Shown here piece after piece: positions 52,353 to 60,526 of a DNA stretch of 64,000 nt. The notes beneath the pieces were generated by a model. The model was not told where the DNA came from, ran no database searches, and saw only the letters and a program-made list of their open reading frames with translations. The stretch comes from PALSA-555 sp963821325. Lineage in GTDB: Bacteria; Actinomycetota; Acidimicrobiia; IMCC26256; PALSA-555. The translations under genes and the position numbers were made by a program. Position 1 is the stretch's first letter. Every line of letters begins with the position of its first letter. The DNA lies in NCBI GenBank assembly GCA_963821325.1, contig CAWGDC010000001.1:682001-746000 (forward strand). Reading direction: 5' to 3'.

Positions 52353-53168
52353 TCAGGCCCCGTGCTCGGCGGAGGGCGCGCCGAAGCGCGGCGCCCGCTT
52401 CTCCGTGTGCGAGGCGAGGCCCTCGGCCGCGTCGGATCCGGTGAACCCGAGGAACTCGTACGCCAGGGAGGCGTCGAAGGTGGCCGCCTGGGCTCGGTAC
52501 CAGTGGTTGAGCGTCTGCTTGGTCCACCGGATGGCCGTCTGCGAGCCGTCGTTCAGGCGGGTCGCGACGTCGAGCGCGACCTGCTGGACCTGGTCGTCGT
52601 CGGTGCAGAGCGACACGAGCCCGATCCGCTCGGCCTCGGCGCCGCTCAGGGTCTCGCAGGTCAACAGGTAGTACTTGGCCTTCGCCATCCCGCAGAGCAG
52701 CGGCCAGCAGAGCGCGGCGTGGTCACCGGCCGTGACGCCGAGCCGGGTGTGGCCGTCGATGATCCGGGCGGTGCGCCCCACCACGGAGACGTCGGCGAGC
52801 AGGCCCGCCGCGAGGCCGGCGCCGACCGCCGGGCCGTGGATCGCCGAGACGATGGGCTTCGAGCAGTTCAGGATGTTGAAGACCAGGTCACGGGCTTCTC
52901 GGAGGACGCGGGTGCGGGCCTGGGGGTCCTCGACGATGCTCCGGATCAGCTCGAAGCTCCCGCCCGCGGAGAAGGCCCGGCCGGCGCCTTGGATGACGAC
53001 GACGTTGGTGTCCGGGTCGTGGTCGATGGCCGGCCACACGTCGGCGAGCTCCCGGTGGACGTGCTGATCGACCGCGTTGAGGTCCGGGCCGTCGAGGGTG
53101 AGGCGCAGGACCCCGTCGACGGGGCGATCGAAGGACAGATGGGGGAAGTCCTGGTAGCGGTCAGCCAT
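52353..53168 (-). CDS. Enoyl-CoA hydratase/isomerase family protein
   Basis: A 271-residue crotonase: LRLTLDGPDLNAVDQHVHRELADVW, AGRAFSAGGSFELI (oxyanion hole), KPIVSAIHGPAVGAGLAAGLLADVSVVG and DGHTRLGVTAGDHAALCWPLLCGMAKAKYYLLTCETL. The usual catalytic Glu positions are not both evident, so the exact reaction (hydration, isomerisation or other) is open. GAGGAGGG precedes the ATG. It is separated from the steroid island by about 15 kb. Confidence 0.9.
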   Translation of the reverse strand: MADRYQDFPHLSFDRPVDGVLRLTLDGPDLNAVDQHVHRELADVWPAIDHDPDTNVVVIQGAGRAFSAGGSFELIRSIVEDPQARTRVLREARDLVFNILNCSKPIVSAIHGPAVGAGLAAGLLADVSVVGRTARIIDGHTRLGVTAGDHAALCWPLLCGMAKAKYYLLTCETLSGAEAERIGLVSLCTDDDQVQQVALDVATRLNDGSQTAIRWTKQTLNHWYRAQAATFDASLAYEFLGFTGSDAAEGLASHTEKRAPRFGAPSAEHGA

Positions 53169-53236
53169 GCGCCCTCCTCGTCACCGGCGGCCGGGCCGTC
53201 CGCGGGTCGGGTGCCGTCGGCCCGGCTCGGGGACGC

Positions 53237-53614
53237 TCACGGTGTCGGATCGTTCGCCGCCCGGTAGCTGCGGTAGACGCCGAGCAGCGCGTCGCGCTGC
53301 TCGGGCGAGAGGTGGGGGTCGCGTCGAATCACGGACTCGGTGTCGCCGTCGCCGCGGGTCGGCAAGCCGTCGTCCTCACCGAACCCGGCGTGCTGGAGCA
53401 GCTCGTCCGCCGGGACGCGGAGGGCACGGGCGACGGCGCTGAGCACGCGCACGGACGGCTCGTGGAGCCCACGCTCGAGCTGGCTCAGGTACGGGTTCGA
53501 GATGCCGGCACGCTCGGCGGCGCCGCGCAGGGAGAGGTTCGCGGCTTCCCGTTGCCGTCGGATGAATGCGCCGAGCGCCTGGGCTCGGGAGCTGCGATCG
53601 TCACCGCTGGGCAT
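53237..53614 (-). CDS. XRE-family transcriptional regulator (Rv0474-like)
   Basis: A 125-residue protein with an N-terminal Cro/C1 helix-turn-helix (LGAFIRRQREAANLSLRGAAERAGISNPYLSQLERGLHEPSVRVLSAVARAL, about 14-68) and a short C-terminal tail ending RDALLGVYRSYRAAN. The HTH and the ELLQHAGF segment resemble the mycobacterial regulator encoded upstream of hbhA. It lies downstream of a small helical gene whose promoter carries a palindrome that could be its operator. GAGGAG stands before the ATG. Confidence 0.9.
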   Translation of the reverse strand: MPSGDDRSSRAQALGAFIRRQREAANLSLRGAAERAGISNPYLSQLERGLHEPSVRVLSAVARALRVPADELLQHAGFGEDDGLPTRGDGDTESVIRRDPHLSPEQRDALLGVYRSYRAANDPTP

Positions 53615-53658
53615 CGGTGCTGCTCCTCGTCGTCTGCGGCGAAGCCTCGCGCGAGAAC

Positions 53659-53682
53659 GAGCGGCCGCCGAAGCGGCCGCTC
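53659..53682 (-). terminator. Perfect hairpin with UUCG loop between the phasin-like and XRE genes
   Basis: On the minus strand GAGCGGCCGC and GCGGCCGCTC enclose TTCG, a ten-pair stem closed by the very stable C(UUCG)G tetraloop, 22 bases after the phasin-like stop. There is no T-tract. It probably ends or attenuates the strong upstream transcript so that the XRE gene is expressed at a lower level. Confidence 0.65.
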
Positions 53683-53704
53683 GCCCACGCGTGTCGGGGT
53701 CGGG

Positions 53705-53962
53705 TTACGCGCCGAGGCGGGCGCTGGCCGCCACGAGGCTGTCGGCGACGCTGCGCCCACGGGCCACGACGGCCTCGACGGTCCCGAAGGTCAGGTCGAC
53801 GAGGCGCTCGAGGTCGGGCTGGGCGGTCGTCGCGACGCGGTGCAGCGTGTCCGTCGCCACGCCGTAGGCGCGGGCGCCGCTGGCCAGCGCCTCGGTCCGC
53901 AGCTGCGCCGCCTGGTCGAGTGCCGCCGTGACGTAGTCGGGACGGCTCGAAGGGGTGGCCAT
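53705..53962 (-). CDS. Small helical protein, phasin/HbhA-like
   Basis: An 85-residue, cysteine-free, Ala-rich protein predicted to be almost entirely amphipathic helix (PDYVTAALDQAAQLRTEALASG ... TDTLHRVATTAQPDLERLVDLTF). This resembles granule-associated phasins or the coiled-coil part of heparin-binding haemagglutinin. The pairing with an Rv0474-like XRE gene supports that comparison; no enzymatic motif is present. It is preceded by AGAGGA and by the best sigma-70-type promoter in the window, so it is probably abundant. Confidence 0.7.
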   Translation of the reverse strand: MATPSSRPDYVTAALDQAAQLRTEALASGARAYGVATDTLHRVATTAQPDLERLVDLTFGTVEAVVARGRSVADSLVAASARLGA

Positions 53963-54011
53963 GGTTCCTCTTTCTGGTGGTCCGTCTGCCGGGCCGCTGC
54001 CCGGCCTGCGT

Positions 54012-54043
54012 ACTATACAGAAGTAGCGCTTGATATGTCAAGC
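54012..54043 (-). promoter_or_regulatory. Strong promoter with palindromic operator for the phasin-like gene
   Basis: On the minus strand TTGACA (54041-54036) and TATAGT (54017-54012) are separated by 18 bases. The -35 box is embedded in the palindrome GCTTGA-CATA-TCAAGC (54043-54028), a typical repressor operator; the XRE protein encoded downstream is the obvious candidate. This is an AT-rich island in very GC-rich DNA. Confidence 0.75.
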
Positions 54044-54071
54044 AGCACCGGGATCGGGCACACTGCCCGGC

Positions 54072-54779
54072 GTGGCCCGGGACGGCGCGGTGGAGCGGGT
54101 CGGGATGCTTGCCCCGATGGAGCCGGAGCTGGCGCCGCTCGTCCGCCAGCTCGGCCTCGTGGCGGACGGGGCGATCTATCGCGGTCGCGCCGGCCACCTC
54201 GACGTCGTGGCGCTGCTGACGACGATCGGCATGCCGGCGGCCCGGCGGGCCACGGAGCGGATCCTCGACCGGGGGGTCGACCACGTCATCGTCGTCGGCA
54301 TCGCCGGCGGCGTCGACCGGACCGCGGTGCAAGTCGGCGACGTCATCGTCCCCGAGGAGGTCCTCGACCGGGCGTCGGGCCGCCGGTACCGGCCCTCGGC
54401 GAACGGTGACCTCGTCCCGCGGGGGACCCTGAGCTGCGGTGACGAGCTGATCTCGGATCCCCGCCGGATCGCGGCGATGGCCGCCGAGGGCGTGGTGGCG
54501 GTCGACATGGAGACCGCCGCCGTGGCGGAGGTGTGCGCCGCGGCCGGCTGCCCGTGGTCGGTGTACCGGGGCATCAGCGACTACGCCGACGAGGGCCTCG
54601 TCGACGACGACCTGTTCGCGATGACCCGCCCCGACGGCACCGCGGACCATGCGGCGGTCGCCCGGTACCTCGAGGAGAACCCAGGCCGAACCGAGGACCT
54701 GGAGCACCTCGCGCGCATCACGGCCCGCACGACCGAGGCGGCGGCCGCCGCCGCGGTCCGGTCGTGCGCGAGATTGTGA
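54072..54779 (+). CDS. Nucleoside phosphorylase family protein (MTA/SAH nucleosidase type)
   Basis: A 235-residue protein: AVERVGMLAPMEPELAPL at the start, VVGIAGGVDRTAVQVGDVIVPEEV (phosphate/base strand), AVDMETAAVAEVCAAAG with the DMET ribose-binding Glu and GISDYADEG with the catalytic Asp. It would hydrolyse or phosphorolyse the glycosidic bond of methylthioadenosine, S-adenosylhomocysteine or a related nucleoside. GTG at 54072 has CACACT seven bases upstream; ATG at 54105 is the alternative. Divergent from the phasin-like gene. Confidence 0.85.
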   Translation: MARDGAVERVGMLAPMEPELAPLVRQLGLVADGAIYRGRAGHLDVVALLTTIGMPAARRATERILDRGVDHVIVVGIAGGVDRTAVQVGDVIVPEEVLDRASGRRYRPSANGDLVPRGTLSCGDELISDPRRIAAMAAEGVVAVDMETAAVAEVCAAAGCPWSVYRGISDYADEGLVDDDLFAMTRPDGTADHAAVARYLEENPGRTEDLEHLARITARTTEAAAAAAVRSCARL

Positions 54780-54812
54780 GCCAGCCCGCCCGTTCGACCG
54801 GGAGCGATCCGC

Positions 54813-55721
54813 ATGCGCATCGTGTCGTTGCTGCCCTCCGCCACGGAGATTGTGTGCGTGCTCGGCCTGGACGACGACCTCGTCGGCGTCACCTTCGAGT
54901 GTGACTTCCCGGCGTCGGCGCGCTCGAAGACGGTCGTGTCGAACACCTCGCTGCCGCCGGGGCTGACGCCCGCCGAGATCGATCGTGTGGTCAGTGAGCG
55001 GGTCGACGCCCACGACTCGATCTACACGCTCGACGAGGGCGCGCTGCGCGAGCTCGACCCCGATCTGATCCTGACCCAGGACCTGTGCGCGGTGTGCGCG
55101 GTCGACGTCAGCGAGGTGACGGATGCGCTCGACCACCTGGGATGCAGCGCGGCGGTCCTGACGCTGGATCCCAAGCGGCTCGACGAGGTGCTCGCGTCGA
55201 TCGAGACGGTCGGCGACGCCGCCGGGGTCGGCGCCGAGGCCGCGCGCGTCGTCGCGGGGCTCCGGGACCGCCTCGCGACGGTGCGGGCGGCGGTCGCCGG
55301 CCGGCCGCGTCCACGCACGTTCGTGCTGGAGTGGACCGACCCGCCGTACAACGGCGGCCACTGGATCCCGGACCTGGTGGAGGCTGCCGGCGGCGATCCC
55401 GTCCTGACGCGCGCCGGCGAGTACTCGGTGGCGGTGTCGTGGGACGAGATCACCGCGGCGGCGCCGGACGTGGTGATCGTGGCGCCCTGCGGGTACACGC
55501 TGCCCGGCTCGCTCGACCTCGCGCGCCGCGACGAGCGCCTGCGCGCCGAGCTGGCCGGGACACCCGCCGCCGAACAGGTGTGGGCCGTCGACGCGTCGGC
55601 GTACTTCGTGCGACCCGGCCCGCGGCTCGTCGACGGGATCGAGATCCTCGCCGGGATCCTGCACCCGGACGCGTGGCCGCCGCCGTCGCCCGACGCCGCG
55701 GCGCGCGTCGGGCTCGGCTGA
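54813..55721 (+). CDS. Cobalamin-binding-type (BtuF/TroA-like) protein without signal peptide
   Basis: A 302-residue periplasmic-binding-fold protein: MRIVSLLPSATEIVCVLGLDDDLVGVTFECDFP at the start, DPDLILTQDLCAVCAV, FVLEWTDPPYNGGHWIPDLVEAAGGDPV and SYFVRPGPRLVDGIEILA-like ending. This group is annotated as cobalamin-binding protein, but like this one often lacks a signal peptide and transporter neighbours and may be cytoplasmic with another role. It follows the nucleosidase by 33 bases. Confidence 0.85.
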   Translation: MRIVSLLPSATEIVCVLGLDDDLVGVTFECDFPASARSKTVVSNTSLPPGLTPAEIDRVVSERVDAHDSIYTLDEGALRELDPDLILTQDLCAVCAVDVSEVTDALDHLGCSAAVLTLDPKRLDEVLASIETVGDAAGVGAEAARVVAGLRDRLATVRAAVAGRPRPRTFVLEWTDPPYNGGHWIPDLVEAAGGDPVLTRAGEYSVAVSWDEITAAAPDVVIVAPCGYTLPGSLDLARRDERLRAELAGTPAAEQVWAVDASAYFVRPGPRLVDGIEILAGILHPDAWPPPSPDAAARVGLG

Positions 55722-55768
55722 TCGACGGCGACGGGCGGCCGTCCGTCGGCGGGTCGTCGGCGCGCCGC

Positions 55769-55774
55769 TACGGT
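55769..55774 (+). promoter_or_regulatory. -10 box TACGGT, leaderless promoter of the polymerase-domain gene
   Basis: TACGGT is seven bases before the GTG at 55782, which decides between this start and the GTG at 55773. Confidence 0.5.
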
Positions 55775-55781
55775 GCAGGTC

Positions 55782-56792
55782 GTGGCGGCCGCCCCCGAGC
55801 AGCGTCTCGAGGTCGACGGGCACGAGCTCGTGATCTCCTCGCCCGACAAGGTCTTCTTCCCCGAGCGCGGGGAGACGAAGCTCGATCTCGTCGAGCACTA
55901 CCTGCGGGTCCGTGACCCGCTGCTCCGCGCGATGGGCGGACGCCCGACGCTGCTGCAGCGCTTCCCGCACGGCGCGGACGGGCCGTCGTTCTTCCAGAAG
56001 CGCGTGCCGGCGAGCGCACCCGACTGGCTGACGACCGCGATCGTGAGCACCCCGAACGGCACGACCTCCCGGGCGCTCGTCGCGGCCGACCTGGCGCACG
56101 TCCTGTGGGCCGTGAACCTGGGATGCCTCGGGTTCCATCCGTGGCCCTACCGAGCGGTCGACCCCGACCACACCGACGAGCTGCGCCTCGACCTCGATCC
56201 CCAGCCGGGCACCGACTTCACGCACGTCCGCGCCGCGGCGGTCGAGGTGCGGGCACTGCTCGACGAGCTCGGCATCGTCGGCTTCCCCAAGACGACGGGG
56301 AACCGGGGTCTGCACGTCTACGTGCGCCTCCAGCCGCGGTGGGACTCCTACGCCGTCCGGTCGGCGGCGGTGGCGATCGCCCGGGAGCTGGAGCGCCGCC
56401 GACCCGACCTGCTCACCGCGGCCTGGTGGAAGGAGGAGCGCGGCGAGCGGGTGTTCGTCGACTTCAACCAGAACGCCCCCCACAAGACGGTGTTCGGCGC
56501 CTGGTCGGTGCGGGCCCGGCCCGGCGCGCAGGTGTCGACCCCCGTCACCTGGGACGAGATCCCCGACATCCATCCCGACGACCTCACCCTCGCGACGCTC
56601 CCGGCCCGGCTCGAGACGCGCGGCGACCCGTGGGCCGACCTCGACGACCATCCCCAGTCACTCGAGCCGCTCCTCGCGATGCACGAGCGCGACCGCGCCA
56701 ACGGGCTGCACGACGCCCCCTGGCCCCCCGTGTACCCCAAGCAGCCCGACGAGCCGCCCCGGGTGGCCCCGAGCCGCGCCCGCAAGGAGTAG
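55782..56792 (+). CDS. LigD-type polymerase domain protein (stand-alone PolDom/primase-polymerase)
   Basis: A 336-residue AEP-family polymerase as found in bacterial LigD: EVDGHELVISSPDKVFFPE at the start, LLQRFPHGADGPSFFQKRVP, LGCLGFHPWP, the metal-binding DLD motif at about D137/D139 (ELRLDLDPQPG), KTTGNRGLHVYV and FVDFNQNAPHKTVFGAWSVR. It can extend DNA ends or fill gaps in end joining or excision repair. No Ku, ligase or nuclease gene adjoins it, so it is a separate polymerase like the mycobacterial PolD1/D2. Confidence 0.92.
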   Translation: MAAAPEQRLEVDGHELVISSPDKVFFPERGETKLDLVEHYLRVRDPLLRAMGGRPTLLQRFPHGADGPSFFQKRVPASAPDWLTTAIVSTPNGTTSRALVAADLAHVLWAVNLGCLGFHPWPYRAVDPDHTDELRLDLDPQPGTDFTHVRAAAVEVRALLDELGIVGFPKTTGNRGLHVYVRLQPRWDSYAVRSAAVAIARELERRRPDLLTAAWWKEERGERVFVDFNQNAPHKTVFGAWSVRARPGAQVSTPVTWDEIPDIHPDDLTLATLPARLETRGDPWADLDDHPQSLEPLLAMHERDRANGLHDAPWPPVYPKQPDEPPRVAPSRARKE

Positions 56793-56829
56793 GACGCCCC
56801 GTCGCGCTGGGTGGCCGGACGGGTCCGGT

Positions 56830-57777
56830 CTACGCGGCGGGCGGCACGCTCCCCTCGACCTCTTGGAGCGCGGCGATGCGCTGCTCGATCGGGGGATGGG
56901 TCTCGAACAGGCGGTTGAACCAGCCGTGCGCATCCTTCGACTTCTTGTCGAGCGGCGACTCGATCCACATGTGGGCCGTGGCGGCCGGCGCGTGGTGCAC
57001 GACCGTCGAGTTGTCCCGCAGCTTCTCCAGCGCGGAGATCAGCCCTTGGGGGTTGCGGGTGATGTAGACGCCCGAGACGTCGGCGAGCGCCTCCCGGCGA
57101 CGCGAGATGGCGAGCTGCATGATCTTCGCGGCGATCGGGGCGAGGATCAGGAAGAAGATCGCGAACGCCATGAGGAAGATCGCCGCTTCGCCGCCCTCGT
57201 TGTCGCGGCCCCGTCCCCCGAGCCCACCGAAGAGGATGAGGCGCAGCCCGAAGTCGGCGAGCAGCGCGACGAACCCGACGAGGGTGACCGCGATCGTCGA
57301 GACGAGGATGTCGTAGTTGTGGACGTGGCTGAGCTCGTGGGCGAGCACGCCCTCGAGCTCGGTGCGGTTCATGGTCGCGAGCAGCCCGGAGGTGACCGCG
57401 ACGGCGGAGTGCTCCGGGTTGCGACCGGTGGCGAACGCGTTCGGGGCGGGGTCGTTGATGATGTAGACGGCAGGCTTGGGAAGCCCGACGCCGAGGCAGA
57501 GCTCCTCGACGACGTCGTGGAGCTGGCGGTACTGGTTGGGGTCGGCCGGCTGGGCGCGGGCCGCGGCGATGGTGATGCGGTCGGAGTAGAAGTAGCTGCC
57601 CCAGACCAGGCACAGCGCCACGATCACCGCGATGACGATGAACGCCGGCCCGTACGCGAAGAGGATGTCGAACGCCGCGACCGCCCCGGTGATCAGGATC
57701 GCGAACCCGGCCATCAGGTAGACGGTGCGGCGCTTGTTGGCAGCGATCTGCGCCACCAGGTCCTTGCGCTCTGCCAC
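56830..57777 (-). CDS. htpX: Zinc metalloprotease HtpX
   Basis: A 315-residue M48 membrane protease for quality control of membrane proteins. Two N-terminal helices (about 20-62), the zinc motif HELSH at 147-151 in LEGVLAHELSHVHNYD, two further helices and the third-ligand region ISRRREALADVSGVYITR near 215. NDPAPNAFATGRNPEHSAVAVTSGLL is the family's substrate-strand segment. GGGAGGA upstream fixes the GTG at 57777. The long frame continues upstream only into the intergenic region. Confidence 0.96.
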   Translation of the reverse strand: MAERKDLVAQIAANKRRTVYLMAGFAILITGAVAAFDILFAYGPAFIVIAVIVALCLVWGSYFYSDRITIAAARAQPADPNQYRQLHDVVEELCLGVGLPKPAVYIINDPAPNAFATGRNPEHSAVAVTSGLLATMNRTELEGVLAHELSHVHNYDILVSTIAVTLVGFVALLADFGLRLILFGGLGGRGRDNEGGEAAIFLMAFAIFFLILAPIAAKIMQLAISRRREALADVSGVYITRNPQGLISALEKLRDNSTVVHHAPAATAHMWIESPLDKKSKDAHGWFNRLFETHPPIEQRIAALQEVEGSVPPAA

Positions 57778-57900
57778 GTGATCCTCCCGACCGACGCCAG
57801 TGAGCAGCATTATCGACGACGCCGGCCCCGGATGCGCAGCCGGCCCGGCGCTCGGGTGCCGCTGGGCCGCTCGCCCGTCAGGCTCGAGCGCGATCGCGGA

Positions 57901-57931
57901 GAGGACCGGCCGGCGAAGCCGGCCGGTCCTC
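57901..57931 (-). terminator. Perfect 14-pair hairpin, terminator of the ABC operon
   Basis: GAGGACCGGCCGGC and its exact complement GCCGGCCGGTCCTC enclose a three-base loop, 22 bases after the stop of the solute-binding protein on the minus strand. No T-tract follows. It most likely ends the liv-type operon before htpX. Confidence 0.7.
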
Positions 57932-57953
57932 CCGGATCGAGCGGACGCCTCCG

Positions 57954-59264
57954 TCAGAAGCTCGACGGCGGCGCCGGCTGGGTTGCCGAGTAGGTGCTGA
58001 TCGGTCCCGTGTCCTGGGTCGTGTACACCGGGCCCGACAGGGTCACCTGGCCGTTGTTGACCATGGCGATCTGCGCGCCGGTGTACCCGCCGTGGTTGGT
58101 CGACGAGAACGCGAGCGGCACGAGGCCCGGGCCCTTGTAGGACGAGCCCTTCGAGTTCAGCGCCTTGATCAGCGACTGGCGGGTCAGGTTCTTGCCCGCG
58201 CCGTGCAGCGCCTGGACGAACAGGTAGCCGGCCGACATGCCGTAGACGGTGTTGCCGTCGAACGGCTCGCTGGCGTCGTACTGGTCGTGGATCTGCTTGA
58301 ACAGGGCGATCCACGGGTTCGCGAAGTTGTCCTCGGACGGGAGGTACCCGTCGGTGATGACGCCGTTCTCGAGCGACGCGTTGGCGCTGCCGAGGAGCCC
58401 GTCGACGATCGGCGGGTCACTCCCGATCGAGGAGACGACGAACTGCGGGTGGTAGCCGATCTGCGCGGCCGACTTCAGCACCGACGCGGTCCCGAAGTTG
58501 ACGGTGAAGAGCACGACCACCTGGGCACCGGCGGCCTTCGCGGCGGCGACCTGGTTCGACAGACCCGCCGCCGAGATGAGGTCGTTCACGCTGTAGGGCT
58601 GCTTGGCGACGACCGCGCCCTTCGGGATCTCCTGGGCGAGACCCTGCAGGGCGCCCTGGCCGACGTCGTCGTTCTGGTAGATGTACGCCACCTTCTGGCC
58701 CTTGAAGTTCTTGGTGATGTACGAGCCGAGGATCTTCGCCTCGATCGTGTAGTCGGTCTGGTACCCGAACGTGTAGGGCGCCTGACTTCGGGTTGTTCCA
58801 GCAGTCACAGCCCGGACGCGACGAACAGGTCGGGCACCCGGTTCGAGTTCAGGTACGGCACGACGGTCTCGTGGGTCGGTGTGCCGAGCCCGCTCACGAT
58901 CGCGAACACGTTGTCCTGGAGCACCAGCTGGCGGACCACCGTCGGCGTCTGGGCCGGGTTGTACGCGTCGTCGACGTACTTGAAGGTGATCTTCCGGCCG
59001 TTCACCCCGCCTTTGGAGTTCACGTACTGGTAGAACGCGTTCTCCGCCGGCGCGATCTCGCTGTACCCGGGTGCAGCGATTCCGGTGAGTGGGTCGTGGC
59101 TCCCGATGAGTATGGAGTTGGACGTGACGCCGGGGTCCTCGGCGCGGGACTGACCGCTCGAGGCCAGCGCCGACGAGCCGGCCGACCGCGGCGATGAGCG
59201 CGCCCACGCCGACGAGGGCTGCGGTCCGGAAACCCCAGCCGAATCTTCCAGAGCGTTTCCTCAC
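57954..59264 (-). CDS. ABC transporter substrate-binding protein, branched-chain amino acid type, three +1 frameshifts
   Basis: Periplasmic binding protein of the LivK/HAAT family of about 436 residues. A signal peptide (RKRSGRFGWGFRTAALVGVGALIAAV) is followed by GVTSNSILIGSHDPLTG, NSKGGVNGRKITFKYVDDAYNPAQT, VFAIVSGLGTPTHE, then FGYQTDYTIEAKILGSYI and GKNLTRQSLIKALNS. The pieces lie in different frames with shifts at 59183 (GTCG for Val), 58813 (TCCG for Ser) and about 58783 (TCAG for Ser). Total length is divisible by three after removing three bases. GAGGGGG before the GTG at 59264 sets the start. Ligand: amino acids or other small carboxylates. Confidence 0.85.
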   Translation of the reverse strand: MRKRSGRFGWGFRTAALVGVGALIAAVGRLVGAGLERSVPRRGPRRHVQLHTHREPRPTHRNRCTRVQRDRAGGERVLPVRELQRRGERPEDHLQVRRRRVQPGPDADGGPPAGAPGQRVRDRERARHTDPRDRRAVPELEPGARPVRRVRAVTAGTTRSQAPYTFGYQTDYTIEAKILGSYITKNFKGQKVAYIYQNDDVGQGALQGLAQEIPKGAVVAKQPYSVNDLISAAGLSNQVAAAKAAGAQVVVLFTVNFGTASVLKSAAQIGYHPQFVVSSIGSDPPIVDGLLGSANASLENGVITDGYLPSEDNFANPWIALFKQIHDQYDASEPFDGNTVYGMSAGYLFVQALHGAGKNLTRQSLIKALNSKGSSYKGPGLVPLAFSSTNHGGYTGAQIAMVNNGQVTLSGPVYTTQDTGPISTYSATQPAPPSSF

Positions 59265-59335
59265 TGTTCCCCCTCTTGGACAGGGAGCGGGGAGACCGCA
59301 GAGCTCACGGCTCCACTCCCTGCTCCTGGCTGTTG

Positions 59336-60525
59336 CTATGAAGCCCCGTCGAACCAGGGCCACTCCGGCGCGCTCGCGAGAGCGCGCAGACCGTAGAGGA
59401 TTCGGCGCACGCCGCCTTGGATACCCCCCGGGAAGGTGAGCATCACCAGGACGAGCACCAGGCCGTAGAAGCCGAACGCCAGGTTCGAGCTCACGGCCCG
59501 CGAGAAGCCGAGATCGTTGGACACCGAGGTGGCCCACTGCGGCAGATAGACGACCAGGATCCCGCCCCAGATCGCGCCGGTGAGGCTGCCCAGGCCACCG
59601 ATCACCATCGCGGCGACCAGCGCGATCGAGAGGCTGAGCGGGAACCCGAGCGGGTTGACCGTCCCGGTGGACAGCGCCAGGAGCGCGCCGCCGAGACCGG
59701 CGCACGCGGCGCTCACCACGAACGCGAGGAGCTGGGTGCGGGCGACGTGGATCCCGGCGAGCGACGCCACGATCTCGTCGTCGCGCACCGTCCGGAAGGA
59801 CCGGCCGAACCGGCTGCGGATCAGGTTGGCGAGGATGATCAACGTGATCACGGCGCAGATCGCCGAGATCCAGGCGATCCACTCCTGCGGGTCGAAGTTG
59901 GTGCCGAGGAACGTCGGTGGGAGTCGGTTGGTTGATCGAGAGGCCGGTGCCACCGCCGAGCGCGTCGGGCCAGCGGTAGGCCACACCGGGCAGCTCCCAC
60001 GGCGAGCGCGAGCGTCGCGCCCGCCAGGTACGGGCCGCGCAGCCGGGCCGCGCCGAGCCCGATGATCAGCCCCGGCCAGCCCGGCGGCCACGGCCGCGAG
60101 GACGAGCACGACGATGAGCGGGAACCCGGTGTGGATCATGAGCAGCGCGGCAGCGTACGCGCCGATGCCCATCAGCGCGCCGTGACCGAGCGAGATCTGA
60201 CCGTTCAGGCCGGTGAGCACCGAGAGCCCGGCGATCGCGACGACGTACGCCCCGATCTGGGCGATCTGGAAGTTGTCGAACGAGCTCACCGACGAGGTGA
60301 TGACCCAGATGATCGAAGAGGCCACCGATCGCGACGACGAGATGACGGACCAGCGGCTGGCCGAGCAGGCCACGTGGCGCGCCGACGGCGCGACGCGAGC
60401 GAGGGGCGTGCCGCCGCCCACGGCCCGGCGCAGCAGCCCGGGCAGCACGCCGGGGGCCGGCGACCTCCCGGACCGGCCGCTCGGCCGGCGGGGAGGTCGG
60501 CGTCGCGCACCTTCTCGGAGGTCAC
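59336..60525 (-). CDS. livM: Branched-chain amino acid-type ABC permease (LivM-like), multiple +1 frameshifts
   Basis: Second permease of the importer. Recognisable blocks: QIAQIGAYVVAIAGLSVLTGLNGQISLGHGALMGIGAYAAALL (family signature with GHGAFMGIGAY-like helix), MAYRWPDALGGGTGLSINQP, RTVRDDEIVASLAGIHVARTQLLAFVVSAACAGLGGAL and the C-terminal AFGFYGLVLVLVMLTFPGGIQGG. They occupy all three frames; shifts are clear at 60314, 60072, 59995 and 59915, and about four more are needed in the first 200 bases. The GTG at 60525 lies just after the livH stop. Length would be about 394 residues. Confidence 0.8.
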
Positions 60526-60526
60526 G

